Shown: positions 35,498-45,043 of the stretch, in pieces | Layout: every line of letters starts with the position of its first letter | Position numbering within the stretch: the stretch's first letter is position 1 | Source: Paenibacillus sp. FSL H7-0737 | GTDB taxonomy: Bacteria; Bacillota; Bacilli; Paenibacillales; Paenibacillaceae | Reading direction: 5' to 3' | DNA length: 64,000 nucleotides | Assembly (NCBI RefSeq): GCF_000758545.1 | Contig: NZ_CP009279.1 | Coordinates: 5,022,001-5,086,000, forward strand | Program-made: the position numbers and the translations under genes | The notes under the pieces: model-generated | Seen by the model: the letters and a program-made list of their open reading frames with translations, nothing else | Told to the model about the DNA's origin: nothing | The model's database searches: none

Positions 35498-37735
35498 TTA
35501 TTCATCAATAGACTGTCTATAAGCGCTCGGTGAAACGCCGATTAACCGCTTGAAGGCCCGTCTGAAAGAATGTGAACTGTTATAGCCCACCCGCATGGCA
35601 ATCTCATCGACCGTATACCGACTATCTTTGAGCAAAATCACAGCCTGATCCATTCTCACTTTTATCAGATGATCGGAGAAATTGACACCGGTAACCTCTT
35701 TAAACAATTGAGAAATGTATTTTTCAGGCCGTTCCACCTGTTCAGCTACCCGGTACAGACTCAGCTCTGTATCCGAATAATTCTCTATGGTATATTCCTT
35801 GATCTGCTTAATAAGCTGAATATGAACATCCTTCTTTTTATTTGCAATAAGTCCGCACAGTTCTTCCATAATGACAAAAAATTCGGTCTGAATCATTTCG
35901 AGTCGTTCCGATGAACCAATGTCTATGACCCTCCGCTTCACACTCTCGATGTCCGGGTATTCTGTAAAAGCCTTTTGATCCAGAAGCTTAAGAAACGTCC
36001 CTTTTATTTCACCAACAAGCTGTTGCTTCATTTCCATGGATAATTCACGCTGTTCCATGTTCTGGGCAACAATCGCACGGACAATCCGTTTAGCCTCTTC
36101 TAGCTCTCCAGCCCGAATGGTACTGATCAGACGTTGCTCTGTATCCAGTGGATAATAGTAGGTCGTATTCTCATTTTGGGCTTCGCTACTCCATACAATT
36201 CCTTTTTTATTCATGTAGACGGCATATTCCAGAGCTTGTTTGGCTTGGTCAAAGGAAAGGCTAACCTCCGTTATTTCTGTGAAAAGATCACCGAAGCCCG
36301 CCTGAGTAGTAATACGGTACTCATTAAAAACGTACTGCGCCAAATTCTCCAGAATGTTAGTGATATTTTCTGCCTCATACGCTTTGTCGGTCTCTTCTTC
36401 CTTGGAGAAAAACAGAGTTACCACTTTGTCGGAGCCCATATCCGTCATTAGTACATCCACTCCGAGATCCGATAGGGACTGCTTCAGCAGCAAACGGGAA
36501 GCATTCAGCTCATTGAGGATTTCAACGCTGTCCATACCGGCATAGCCGTTAATCTGAACAATTCCTACATATCCAGTGTTCTGTTTCAAGTTAATCCCCA
36601 CCTGCTCAGCGGCAGTGAGAATCTCATCATGCGTTTTGAATTCACCTGCTAATAACCGCTTCAGAAATGCATCCCTGACCAACGGCAGCTGACGATTAAG
36701 TTCGGTTTCCAGCAACTTGTTCTTGGTGATCATATTGGCAATATTTCCGCTTAAAAAGTCAAATTCATTCTTGGCGGAGGCCTCTTCCTTGCCAAATTGC
36801 TCCTTCATAACGCTAAGCATATGGTTGATTGGAGCGCTGTTACGGTAAGCAAGTATTAGTCCGACTATCAAGCCGATGAGTAATGTCCCTCCAGTAATTT
36901 GTATGGACATTTGCTTGATCTTGTTAGCATTCTCCATCAAAATATGCCGGGGAATCCCTGTCTGGTATACCCAGCCGTTCGAATCAGAACGAGTCGTGAT
37001 CACTAGATCGTCTTCATAGAACTGACTAACCTTGTTTTTATCAAAATCCGAATCAGCGGTCATATGGGCCATTTTCTGCTCATCACTTCCCTGCAGGACA
37101 ATCGTATTTCCTTCAGCATCGCTGATATGAACCCAGCCTCCGTAACGCTCAGTTAGACCAGATAACAGACTAGAAATGATTTTCTCGTCTATGATCACTA
37201 CCGCGACAGCTGGTGAGGAATCGTTGAAACTATCCAGAGGGAGTGACTGCATATAGGTAATAACGGAGGTTTGCATGCCCCTGCTAACATAGTCACTGAG
37301 TGGCTTGATTTCACTGCGGTGGGTTTTCTCAAGCACTTCTTTGGTCCAATCCTGTAGTGAAAGATCCTTATAGTTGAAATTAGAGTAGTAATGTTCCGGT
37401 CGGTAAGAAGAACCTGGGGTTAGAATAAGATTATAATTGGCGAGGTAAATATAATAGTTTTGCAAAAAATCATTCGTCTGACCGAAAGTCAGGACATTCC
37501 GCATCGTTCTCCAAATGCCATACACGTTCGTCTCATTGTCTCTTTCATTCATCAGAACGTTTAGCTCCTGGTTGACTGCCAATTGCCTGGTAAACCCTTC
37601 TACTTCCGCCATGCGGCGCTCCAATATTTCCTGACTTTTCTGGAGCTGGGTGACCCCGTTCTCAATAGAGATAGACTCTGTCACAGAAATCGAAGTCAGA
37701 TAGGACATATACCCGCCAATGCTGGGAATGACCAA
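35498..37735 (-). CDS. Membrane-bound AraC-family sensor-regulator
   Basis: Single-polypeptide membrane sensor and transcription factor, 745 residues from the TTG at 37735. An extracellular Cache-type domain (about 10-275) precedes a membrane segment (about 280-300), a cytosolic YesN-like middle region (about 330-600) and an AraC HTH (about 640-745, with AMRVGYNSSHSFRRAFKRLIGVSPSAYR). The first membrane helix is partly upstream of the TTG: the frame is open to 37822 and encodes a hydrophobic start (FLISYVVILVIPS), but has no ATG, GTG or TTG there although GGGGAGGGG is present at 37796-37804. It probably regulates transporter 2 and the GH27 gene that flank it. Confidence 0.88.
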   Translation of the reverse strand: MVIPSIGGYMSYLTSISVTESISIENGVTQLQKSQEILERRMAEVEGFTRQLAVNQELNVLMNERDNETNVYGIWRTMRNVLTFGQTNDFLQNYYIYLANYNLILTPGSSYRPEHYYSNFNYKDLSLQDWTKEVLEKTHRSEIKPLSDYVSRGMQTSVITYMQSLPLDSFNDSSPAVAVVIIDEKIISSLLSGLTERYGGWVHISDAEGNTIVLQGSDEQKMAHMTADSDFDKNKVSQFYEDDLVITTRSDSNGWVYQTGIPRHILMENANKIKQMSIQITGGTLLIGLIVGLILAYRNSAPINHMLSVMKEQFGKEEASAKNEFDFLSGNIANMITKNKLLETELNRQLPLVRDAFLKRLLAGEFKTHDEILTAAEQVGINLKQNTGYVGIVQINGYAGMDSVEILNELNASRLLLKQSLSDLGVDVLMTDMGSDKVVTLFFSKEEETDKAYEAENITNILENLAQYVFNEYRITTQAGFGDLFTEITEVSLSFDQAKQALEYAVYMNKKGIVWSSEAQNENTTYYYPLDTEQRLISTIRAGELEEAKRIVRAIVAQNMEQRELSMEMKQQLVGEIKGTFLKLLDQKAFTEYPDIESVKRRVIDIGSSERLEMIQTEFFVIMEELCGLIANKKKDVHIQLIKQIKEYTIENYSDTELSLYRVAEQVERPEKYISQLFKEVTGVNFSDHLIKVRMDQAVILLKDSRYTVDEIAMRVGYNSSHSFRRAFKRLIGVSPSAYRQSIDE

Positions 37736-37815
37736 AATGACTACATAGGAGATTAAGAATTTACGAAAGATATTGGAATATTTAAGCGTAGTGACCCCTC
37801 CCCTAATATCATTTC

Positions 37816-37827
37816 GATAGCGCTATC
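37816..37827 (-). promoter_or_regulatory. Perfect palindrome, cre-like operator
   Basis: GATAGCGCTATC is a perfect 12-bp palindrome immediately upstream of the ribosome site of the AraC sensor gene. It shares the AGCGCTATC core with the sites before both transporters and the GH27 gene. Confidence 0.5.
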
Positions 37828-37909
37828 ATTACCATAGATTAAAACATTTTACTTAATAGTCAAGTGTGCAAACCCAATTTTACAGGTGTTAAAACTTTCA
37901 GAACTGGAT

Positions 37910-37945
37910 AAAAAGCAGCGATATACGCCGTTATCACTGCTTTTT
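37910..37945. terminator. Terminator after epimerase gene
   Basis: AAAAAGCAG pairs with CTGCTTTTT, with inner GATA/TATC pairing. It is usable in both directions. Confidence 0.8.
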
Positions 37946-37988
37946 ATTCACCATCCGAATTTTTTATCTTTCCAGTATGTTAACCCTT

Positions 37989-38834
37989 CTAAGTTGTACC
38001 CATCGTATGGCGGGTAGAACGTGAAGGCACAAAACCGAATTCCTCCTTGAAACGATCCATAGCATACAAGGGCTTATATTCTTGACCGGAAAAATGATAA
38101 TAATCCAAATTATAATCATTCCCCACCAACGGGGTAAGGAGCTCAGCCACTGGCAAATTGCTGCTAGCATCCGGCCCAACCAGATTGAGAGTTCTTACCC
38201 CCGGGTTAAGTGGAGATTCCAGTGCCGCAGTAATTCCCTCCACCACATCCTCAGCATGGACATGCCCCAGTGTGATGAACGGGAGCGTTGGCTTGGATCC
38301 TGTCTTCAAGACAGGAGGAATCCAGCCTGGGGAGGCTACAGCTCCAAAGCGAAGATTGATAAAGTCGGTATCTTTATGATTGCGATGAAAATACCGGGTC
38401 AACTCCTCGACCATAGCCTTGCTTAGCCCATAGGCATCCGCTGCCAAACAGGGATGATCATCTGGGATAGGCAGCTCAAGCGGAATAAAATCCTCAGTGA
38501 GTCCACCCACCACGGCAATGGAGCTCGCTGTGATGAACTTTTGGCAACCGTGGTCAAGCAGATATCGGTACAATCTCCTTGTTCCTAGCACATTAACAGC
38601 AAGGCTTTCCTCCTCAGTAGAGCCGCCAGCAACTGCGGCAAGATGAATCACCGCCTGAATATCATACGAGTCCAGCCTGCTCAAATCCTCCGCCGAATCA
38701 AAAGAACCCTGAACATACGCAAAAGCCCCTTCCGGAGCTTGGCGTGACAGACAAATCACTGTATGTTTATCTGCCAAATACTTGGCTAGAGCCGTTCCGA
38801 TAAATCCACTTGCTCCGGTAATTAGAATATTCAT
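37989..38834 (-). CDS. NAD-dependent epimerase/dehydratase (SDR)
   Basis: Extended short-chain dehydrogenase of about 281 residues. Rossmann motif TGASGFIGTAL at the N-terminus, acidic-type cofactor loop, and active-site YGLSK (YxxxK) near residue 137 with Ser/Thr in ITASSIAV. The ATG at 38834 follows GGGGGG with six bases between; an ATG two codons earlier touches the ribosome site and is less likely. Related to UDP-glucose 4-epimerase and similar enzymes, so it could process released galactose or fucose, but the substrate cannot be told. Confidence 0.88.
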   Translation of the reverse strand: MNILITGASGFIGTALAKYLADKHTVICLSRQAPEGAFAYVQGSFDSAEDLSRLDSYDIQAVIHLAAVAGGSTEEESLAVNVLGTRRLYRYLLDHGCQKFITASSIAVVGGLTEDFIPLELPIPDDHPCLAADAYGLSKAMVEELTRYFHRNHKDTDFINLRFGAVASPGWIPPVLKTGSKPTLPFITLGHVHAEDVVEGITAALESPLNPGVRTLNLVGPDASSNLPVAELLTPLVGNDYNLDYYHFSGQEYKPLYAMDRFKEEFGFVPSRSTRHTMGTT

Positions 38835-38878
38835 GCTCATCCCCCCTTCTTTTTCTCATCTCATATCATTCAGAAAAA

Positions 38879-38898
38879 AGGGGCCAAAGAAGGCCCCT
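38879..38898 (-). terminator. Terminator of GH27 gene
   Basis: AGGGGCC pairs with GGCCCCT around AAAGA and is followed by six Ts on the minus strand. Confidence 0.88.
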
Positions 38899-38918
38899 CC
38901 GTTCATTCATCGCTCAAC

Positions 38919-41900
38919 TTATTCTGTCCACTGTTCTCCGCCTTGTGTACTAGGCTTCGAGATATGGTCGGTCGAAGCCTCCTCAATATCACCGAATGCC
39001 CAGTGGGAGACTGGAACATCGTTCCACCCTGGCTGCGAGACACCCATAAGCGGGCCCCTGCCCAAAACTCTGTTGATAGCTGTAACGGCTTCCGCACGAG
39101 TAAGCTTGGAATTCGGACGGAAAGTTCCGTCACTGTAGCCATTCATTATGCCTATATCTTGGGCTTTCTTTATCGCTGCCTGTGCCCAGTGACCGGTGAT
39201 GTCAGAGAAGCCGCGGCCCGATGTTGTAGAATTCGGGCTCAGCATGGCTGTTAAACTAGCCATTTCTGCACGCGTCAATGGTTGATTAGGCTTAAAAGTA
39301 CCATCAGTATAACCGTTCATTAGTCCCATCTTAGCTACTTTGGCAATAGCATCTGCCCCCCAATAGCTGGAGGGAACATCACTGAATGTTACGCCTGATC
39401 CAGTGGCCTCTTTCTCAGCAACCTTCGCTAGGATGGTTGCCATCTCAGCACGGGTAATGGGAGCATCGGGTTTAAAGAAGCCTCCCGGATATCCGTTGAT
39501 ATACGCCGAATGTCGCATCGTCTCGGCATCATCCTTCCCATCAGTTCCAGATGCCGGAGTTGGCGTCGGAGTCAGGGTAGGTGTGAATGAAGGCTGAGCT
39601 GGTATAGACGGACCCCCTGCATCAGTCGGTGTAGGTGTTGCCGTCGGCGTCGGCGTTGGTGTTGGAGGTTCTGTAGGGTTCGTTGTTCCGCCATCACTGG
39701 TTGGGACTGTGAATTTCAATCGATCTGTCAGCATGAGATTACCTGATTTCTTCACAGCTTTAAGTGTGTGTAAGCCGCTTGCCAATCCAGAAATACTATA
39801 AATCTCCTGTTGTGTCAGTCGACTCTGACTATAAGCATTCACGGTCTGAATCCATTGTCCGTCCACATAAATATCTACTTCACCTTGATCTGGACCCGTA
39901 GGTGTGATCAATCGGATTCCAGTGCCCTTGAAGGTATATTCAAAGGAATCGCCGTCCACTGTCGTTGAATGCACATCATTAAGATAATCGCCACCAATAG
40001 TAAAGCTGAGGTTCAGCTTTCCCACTGGTTGTGCTGCGAGATAAGATTTGTTCAGTGTAACACGGTCACCAGCTACCGTATAATCGGTCCCAGGAACCAG
40101 ATGATATGATCCATTCGTAATGCCTATGAAGCTTTCCGGCTGTTGTAGAAGTGTAATCTCAATGTCCTGCTGAGCAGAAGGCGATTTATCAAAGCTCGCT
40201 GCGATCGGATTAATCATATTCGGAATCTCTACCTTGAGCATGTCAAGCAGCATGAATCTGCCTGATTTTTTCACAGCCTTGAGTGTGTGCTGTCCATCTG
40301 TAAGCCCAGAGATACTGTACAGAATCTGCTGTGACAATCGCCCGTTTCGATAAGCGCTTACCGTGCCCTTGAATTGATCGTCTACATAGATATCCATATC
40401 CCCTTGTGATTCGTCTACCTCAGTGAACAGTTGAATCCCTGTTCCTCTGAAGGTATATTCAAAAGAATCACCATTCTGCTCCGCATACTGCACATCGTCA
40501 TTGTAGTCGCCCATTCCTCTTCCACTACTGCGGGACCAATTACCGTTATATTTGATTCCCGGATCGTCGTTATTAACCATCACATAACGGATGCCTGTAG
40601 AATCGCTAATGTGTACCGCTAGTGTCTGTGGATCACCGGCGTTAAAGATGATGTTAAGACTTGTTATGCCAGCAGATTGCTGTGCAAGATATTCCTTCTT
40701 AATGGTCAATTTGTCATTAGTCACCGTATAATCTTCTTCGCGGAGTGCCACTCCATTATTCTCAATACCACTCAGCGTATTACCATGCAGATTAAGCGTG
40801 ACTGTGACATCCTTCTGTTGTTCCGTTGCTTTATCAAACCCAGCGGAAGTTGGAGTGATAGAACTGTTCTGACCCCCAGCCGGACTTTCTGTTGTCACTC
40901 TCAGCGCGTCGAGCAGCATATAATTTCCCGATCCCTTGCTCACCTTAAGCGTGTGAGGGCCGTTAGAAAGTCCTGATACACTATAAAGAGATTGTTGTAC
41001 CTCTCTCGGTCCACTTGTATACGCATTTACAGTCTGTGCAACCCCATCGTCTAATGTAACAATCATTTCTCCTTGCGATTCATGCTTTTCCGTCAGCAGC
41101 TCAATGCCCGTTCCCGTAAAGGTGTACTCAAAAGAATCACCATCTTTCTCGGTATAATGCACATCGCCATTATAATCTCCATGTTCTCGAGCTGAGCTTA
41201 CCTGCCATATGCCGTTGTATTTAATGCCGCTGTCATTATCATTAATGTAAACCACATCCGTAACGCTGGTATTGCTTGCCGAAGCTGAATCCGCAGCAGG
41301 GTCAGCCCCAGAGCTAAGAGCATCCTGTTGAGGAGTGTTCATAGCAGCAGCACTGGAATCCTTGATTGTAATGCTCAGATCCTGCTTCCCCTCTAATAGC
41401 TCCTTGCCTCCATTTCGCTTCCAATCTCCGCTGTAGCGCATCCCTGTATCATCGTTATTGACAGCTGATGTGCCGCTTAGCGCGGTTACTTTAAGCATGC
41501 GAGAGGCATGGGGTTCAAGGATGCCACCGCTGAATTCCTTCTGAAAGGTTCCCAGCTCGGAATGGCTCCATAGGTCGCGCACTGAAGCCGGACCATCAAG
41601 GCCAAGATCACTCCATTTGACTTTAACCTCCGCACCCCGACTACCCAGATTGAACAAAGCAACGCTGTAAGTCCCATCTCCATTATTGGCGTACCAGACC
41701 TGCTGCTGGGTATCCATCGATACCGGATGACCAGGACGTCCGGCCTGATTTACGGCAATTACCTCATCATTGGTAAGCAGTTCTAGTCCATAACTATCCA
41801 GCCGTGTCATGTCATTCCCTGTATAGAGCGGTACGGAAGAAATGGACCAAAACGTCATCGCAGTCTTCCGCTCATCCTTGGTCAGACCATCCATGGAGCC

Positions 41901-42824
41901 GTTACCAACATTCAGGGAATCGAAGTCATTCCAGCCGCCAGGGCCTGCATCCCGCCACCAAAGTGCTGCTTTGGGGAATAATCGGGAAATACTCGGCCAT
42001 GCTGTCAACCCACTGCCGTCATAAGATTCAACATCCCAATCAATTCGCCAACCGTTAGCATATTTTTTCCAGAATTCTACGTAATTGTGGTCGAGCGCCC
42101 AGGATAGCTCAAACCAGATGTTATTTCTATCCAAAGCCTTGGACCATGCTTCTACATCGCCGCGTGCATCCCGGCTCAAGTTGTCAATCCCCGACCCAGG
42201 GGTTACGCTGTCGAATTTGACGAAATCGATCCCCCACTCACCAAGCATATCTGCAATGGAATCCACATACTTCTGGGCACAGGGATTCGTGAAATCAATT
42301 TTATAGGTGTAGGAATTCCAATAATCCATAATGGTAAGCGGCTTGGCCGTAATATCCTGAATACGACATTCGCCGCCTGTCCCATACACCTCAAGATTTC
42401 GGTTATATGCATCGATAGATACCCCCGGGATCAGATAGATCCCAATCTTTTGTCCATTATTATGAACATAGTCAATGACCTCCTGAAATCCGTTCGGATA
42501 AAGGACTTCACTAGGAATAGGTCTCCCGTATTCATCCATATCGCCATTCCAGCCCGCATCAATATTAATATATTCATATCCATGGGCTTGCAGCTTCTCA
42601 TGCATCGCATCCGATTGCTTCTTAACGCTCTCCGCCGATGTCCAGTTTCCTGCCCCATCATACACTTGCATACTGTAACTGCTCCAGCCCATATACGGCT
42701 TTTGAGCCATACTCTTTTCCGCCGCTTGCGCAACATTGCCTTTCATTCCTGTAAAACCGAACTGTACTGCTGCAATAATGAATACTAGCAGACTCATACC
42801 CAATCTTTTTCCCATTCGCTTCAA
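38919..42824 (-). CDS. SLH-anchored alpha-galactosidase, GH27
   Basis: Secreted, wall-anchored enzyme of 1301 residues. Order: signal peptide (about 1-35); GH27 barrel (36-460) with PYMGWSSYS, nucleophile Asp in IDFVKFDSVTPG near 203 and acid/base region RIDWDVESYDG near 265; then alternating galactose-binding-like modules (DxGIKYNG.W ... DGDSFEYTF.GTGI) and CBM_X2-like modules (FDK...Q.D..VTL); a Pro-Thr linker; and three SLH motifs (about 1125-1270) ending in a short tail. The third galactose-binding module lacks its N-terminal half and is fused to the CBM_X2 before it. The start is TTG at 42824. It should strip terminal alpha-galactose from polymers at the cell surface. Confidence 0.93.
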   Translation of the reverse strand: MKRMGKRLGMSLLVFIIAAVQFGFTGMKGNVAQAAEKSMAQKPYMGWSSYSMQVYDGAGNWTSAESVKKQSDAMHEKLQAHGYEYINIDAGWNGDMDEYGRPIPSEVLYPNGFQEVIDYVHNNGQKIGIYLIPGVSIDAYNRNLEVYGTGGECRIQDITAKPLTIMDYWNSYTYKIDFTNPCAQKYVDSIADMLGEWGIDFVKFDSVTPGSGIDNLSRDARGDVEAWSKALDRNNIWFELSWALDHNYVEFWKKYANGWRIDWDVESYDGSGLTAWPSISRLFPKAALWWRDAGPGGWNDFDSLNVGNGSMDGLTKDERKTAMTFWSISSVPLYTGNDMTRLDSYGLELLTNDEVIAVNQAGRPGHPVSMDTQQQVWYANNGDGTYSVALFNLGSRGAEVKVKWSDLGLDGPASVRDLWSHSELGTFQKEFSGGILEPHASRMLKVTALSGTSAVNNDDTGMRYSGDWKRNGGKELLEGKQDLSITIKDSSAAAMNTPQQDALSSGADPAADSASASNTSVTDVVYINDNDSGIKYNGIWQVSSAREHGDYNGDVHYTEKDGDSFEYTFTGTGIELLTEKHESQGEMIVTLDDGVAQTVNAYTSGPREVQQSLYSVSGLSNGPHTLKVSKGSGNYMLLDALRVTTESPAGGQNSSITPTSAGFDKATEQQKDVTVTLNLHGNTLSGIENNGVALREEDYTVTNDKLTIKKEYLAQQSAGITSLNIIFNAGDPQTLAVHISDSTGIRYVMVNNDDPGIKYNGNWSRSSGRGMGDYNDDVQYAEQNGDSFEYTFRGTGIQLFTEVDESQGDMDIYVDDQFKGTVSAYRNGRLSQQILYSISGLTDGQHTLKAVKKSGRFMLLDMLKVEIPNMINPIAASFDKSPSAQQDIEITLLQQPESFIGITNGSYHLVPGTDYTVAGDRVTLNKSYLAAQPVGKLNLSFTIGGDYLNDVHSTTVDGDSFEYTFKGTGIRLITPTGPDQGEVDIYVDGQWIQTVNAYSQSRLTQQEIYSISGLASGLHTLKAVKKSGNLMLTDRLKFTVPTSDGGTTNPTEPPTPTPTPTATPTPTDAGGPSIPAQPSFTPTLTPTPTPASGTDGKDDAETMRHSAYINGYPGGFFKPDAPITRAEMATILAKVAEKEATGSGVTFSDVPSSYWGADAIAKVAKMGLMNGYTDGTFKPNQPLTRAEMASLTAMLSPNSTTSGRGFSDITGHWAQAAIKKAQDIGIMNGYSDGTFRPNSKLTRAEAVTAINRVLGRGPLMGVSQPGWNDVPVSHWAFGDIEEASTDHISKPSTQGGEQWTE

Positions 42825-42864
42825 ATCATCCTTACCCCCTCATGAAATGTGGTCAAAATTACTT

Positions 42865-42949
42865 TGATAGCGCTTTCTTTCGGGAAGATCATAATTGAAT
42901 ATGGATTCCCAAGATAGGTACATTTCGGTATTTTACGTACAAATAACCC
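42865..42949 (-). promoter_or_regulatory. Conserved promoter module (type I), GH27 gene
   Basis: TGATAGCGCTTTCT (42865), GATCATAATTGA (42887), GGTACA (42917) and CGTACAAATAACCC (42936) match the transporter-2 module at 34102-34187 in order and spacing. On the minus strand the TATGAT at 42888-42893 is the likely -10. The rest of the 354-base gap to 43178 shows nothing else. Confidence 0.65.
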
Positions 42950-43178
42950 CTAAATAGAGGGGCAAATAAACAGCCTAACAGACATAATTCCCTCGATTCG
43001 AAGAACTTAGTAAAAACACTGTACCCTAGTTATATTGGGACAATCACAAAACAAACTCTTGTTTCCTCGTTCCAGTGATGAAAATCACTTACTTTATTGG
43101 TAAAATAAAGAATAGTCTAGAGATACAACCGACATAGCTATAACAGATGAATGATATATAGAAGAAAGGAAGATCGCA

Positions 43179-44021
43179 TTGAAGTTGAATTTGGATGGAT
43201 TAAATGCTGATTTCTTAACTAGTATGCTTAAGGCATCTTTTTCATTGGAAAATTGGGGTGCTATGATTGAAATTGCAGATAGATTGATTACCCAGATTGC
43301 ATTCATATATGAGACAAGCAGTGACACATTGAGAGAACAAAACCTGAAGCGAAGTATTCCCTATTATTTTGGATTTAGCTTATGTTCAAAAGGAATCGCA
43401 CTGCAAAAGCTCGGTAAGTATCCTGAGGCTAGAATGTGTATTCAAAAATATGCTGAATTGGGCTGGATCAAAGGACTAGATGATGAAGGAATTAATGAAG
43501 TCAAATACTACTGTAATATTGCAAAAGCCAATACCTACGTGCTCGACCTTTTGGAAGGCCAGACAGGAGTCCTAAAGGAGTATGTTGAATTTATTAGAAA
43601 CAGTGCTGAGGAAGAGTTACTGCCAGGACTAATTACCATCTTGGAATCCTCGATAAAATATAACTATTCCGTAGATTGGATTCTGAGTGATCTTAAAAAC
43701 AACGTAAATGACATAGAAAAGTATGTGACTAATGTGGAAATAAGATATTACGAGGAATACATTTATTTGCTGGTGATGTATTACTACGAACAAGAGAATA
43801 TGAACGAAGCAATCAACACTATTCTAGAAACTCTGATTTTTAGTATCAAAATTGAAAACGATACAAACCTCAAGAAATCAGTAGCACTCTTTGAGCTCCT
43901 AAGAGAACATGCTCATCAATCACAACTTCAAATGTATCACAACATAATGGAAAAAATAATAGTCAAAGAGTTTACTAATGAAAAAGAAAATGTTCTTGCT
44001 TACAGTCGTAGTCTTGATTAG
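43179..44021 (+). CDS. TPR-repeat protein, candidate RRNPP-type peptide receptor
   Basis: Helical protein of 280 residues starting at a TTG with AAAGGAAG eight bases ahead. It has TPR-like pairs, for example GFSLCSKGIALQKLGKYPEA near 66-85, and long amphipathic helices to the end. No N-terminal helix-turn-helix is present and the 220 bases upstream hold none in frame, so it resembles Rap-like receptors or the TPR half of PlcR/AimR-type regulators rather than a full DNA-binding form. Its last 44 bases overlap a small secreted peptide gene, the usual arrangement of receptor and propeptide in RRNPP systems. Function is inferred from layout. Confidence 0.7.
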   Translation: MKLNLDGLNADFLTSMLKASFSLENWGAMIEIADRLITQIAFIYETSSDTLREQNLKRSIPYYFGFSLCSKGIALQKLGKYPEARMCIQKYAELGWIKGLDDEGINEVKYYCNIAKANTYVLDLLEGQTGVLKEYVEFIRNSAEEELLPGLITILESSIKYNYSVDWILSDLKNNVNDIEKYVTNVEIRYYEEYIYLLVMYYYEQENMNEAINTILETLIFSIKIENDTNLKKSVALFELLREHAHQSQLQMYHNIMEKIIVKEFTNEKENVLAYSRSLD

Positions 44022-44172
44022 TTCCAGCTTAATGATCGCCTCTGCAAGTGCTTCCGCTGTCAATTTGGGTTCCACAATTTACACCGTTAACAATCACGGA
44101 AGGTCATTGATTGAAATTTCAGAAGTGGATTATACAAAGGAGCGATCATCCGGTCATAGCCCCGTCAAGTAG
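43978..44172 (+). CDS. Small secreted propeptide, candidate signalling peptide (IS-interrupted)
   Basis: Open frame of 64 codons overlapping the end of the TPR gene by 44 bases. Residues 1-27 are a clear Sec signal peptide (basic KKK, hydrophobic core FLLTVVVLISSSLMI, ASA cleavage sites), followed by about 37 polar residues. This is the size and form of Phr/AimP/NprX-type propeptides. The last codons and the stop lie at or inside the end of the IS3 element, so the native C-terminus, where the mature signal normally lies, has probably been displaced. Ribosome site is weak (AAAGAG), consistent with translational coupling. Confidence 0.65.
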   Translation: MKKKMFLLTVVVLISSSLMIASASASAVNLGSTIYTVNNHGRSLIEISEVDYTKERSSGHSPVK

Positions 44173-44191
44173 ACAGTAAAAAAGAAGCCTT

Positions 44192-45043
44192 TTAAGCGGC
44201 GATCTGGTTCCGGTACTCTTCCGGAGACAGGTCGCTGAGTTTTTTCTGGAAGCGTTCCTTGTTGTAGTAAAGGATGTACTCCTTAACCAAATGTTCAGCA
44301 TCTTCAAGATTCTTGGGTTTCTCCAAATACAATTTTTCGGTCTTAAGGTGAGAGAAGAATGACTCTATACAAGCATTGTCGTAGCAATTCCCCCGCCGGG
44401 AGTGGCTACCGACCAAACCCTTGTCCTCTAAAACCTGGGCATACGTCCGAGTAGTGTACTGAAAGCCCTGGTCAGAGTGCAGGAGAGCCTTTGAGTCTTG
44501 GAGAGATTTCACAGTATCTACCACTAGCTTCAAGTCATTACGGACAGAGATTCTCCAAGCCACAACCTCGTTGTTGTACAGATCCATCACTACAGATAAG
44601 TAGACAAATTCGTGGCCTGTACGGATATAGGTAATATCCGTGACTAACTTTTGCTGAAGAGCGTGGGCTGTGAATTCCTGGTTGAGTACGTTTGGAAATA
44701 AGACAGAAGGCTTACGCCCGGCAAACGGGCGTTTCTTGCGAATCACTGATTGGATGCCTAGCTCTCTCATCAACCTGCGAACTTTCTTATGGTTTACGGG
44801 AAATCCCTCTTTGCGAAGCGCTGTACGCATTCGCTTATAGCCATAGGCAGGACGTAGCCGATGAATGGCTAAGATATGTTCCTTAAGGTTCGTCTCCTTC
44901 TCTTGGCGTGCTTCCCGCAGGTCAGAGGTCTTTTTCCATTTGTAGTATGCAGCCCGGGACAATTCAGCCAGTTTGCACAGCCAAACAATCGGGTATCGCT
45001 CGCTCATTTCTTGAATGGATTGGCACCGGGTATTTGTATCCAA
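44192..45043 (-). CDS. IS3-family transposase, orfB (DDE integrase domain)
   Basis: Catalytic part of the transposase, 283 residues. An HTH_21 segment (RPAYGYKRMRTALRKEG) is followed by an rve domain with the DDE residues in VTDITYI, LHSDQGFQYT and NACIESFFSHLK. The TTG start at 45043 is nominal: expression is expected by -1 frameshift from orfA. Intact, so the element may be active if frameshifting works. Confidence 0.93.
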   Translation of the reverse strand: MDTNTRCQSIQEMSERYPIVWLCKLAELSRAAYYKWKKTSDLREARQEKETNLKEHILAIHRLRPAYGYKRMRTALRKEGFPVNHKKVRRLMRELGIQSVIRKKRPFAGRKPSVLFPNVLNQEFTAHALQQKLVTDITYIRTGHEFVYLSVVMDLYNNEVVAWRISVRNDLKLVVDTVKSLQDSKALLHSDQGFQYTTRTYAQVLEDKGLVGSHSRRGNCYDNACIESFFSHLKTEKLYLEKPKNLEDAEHLVKEYILYYNKERFQKKLSDLSPEEYRNQIAA

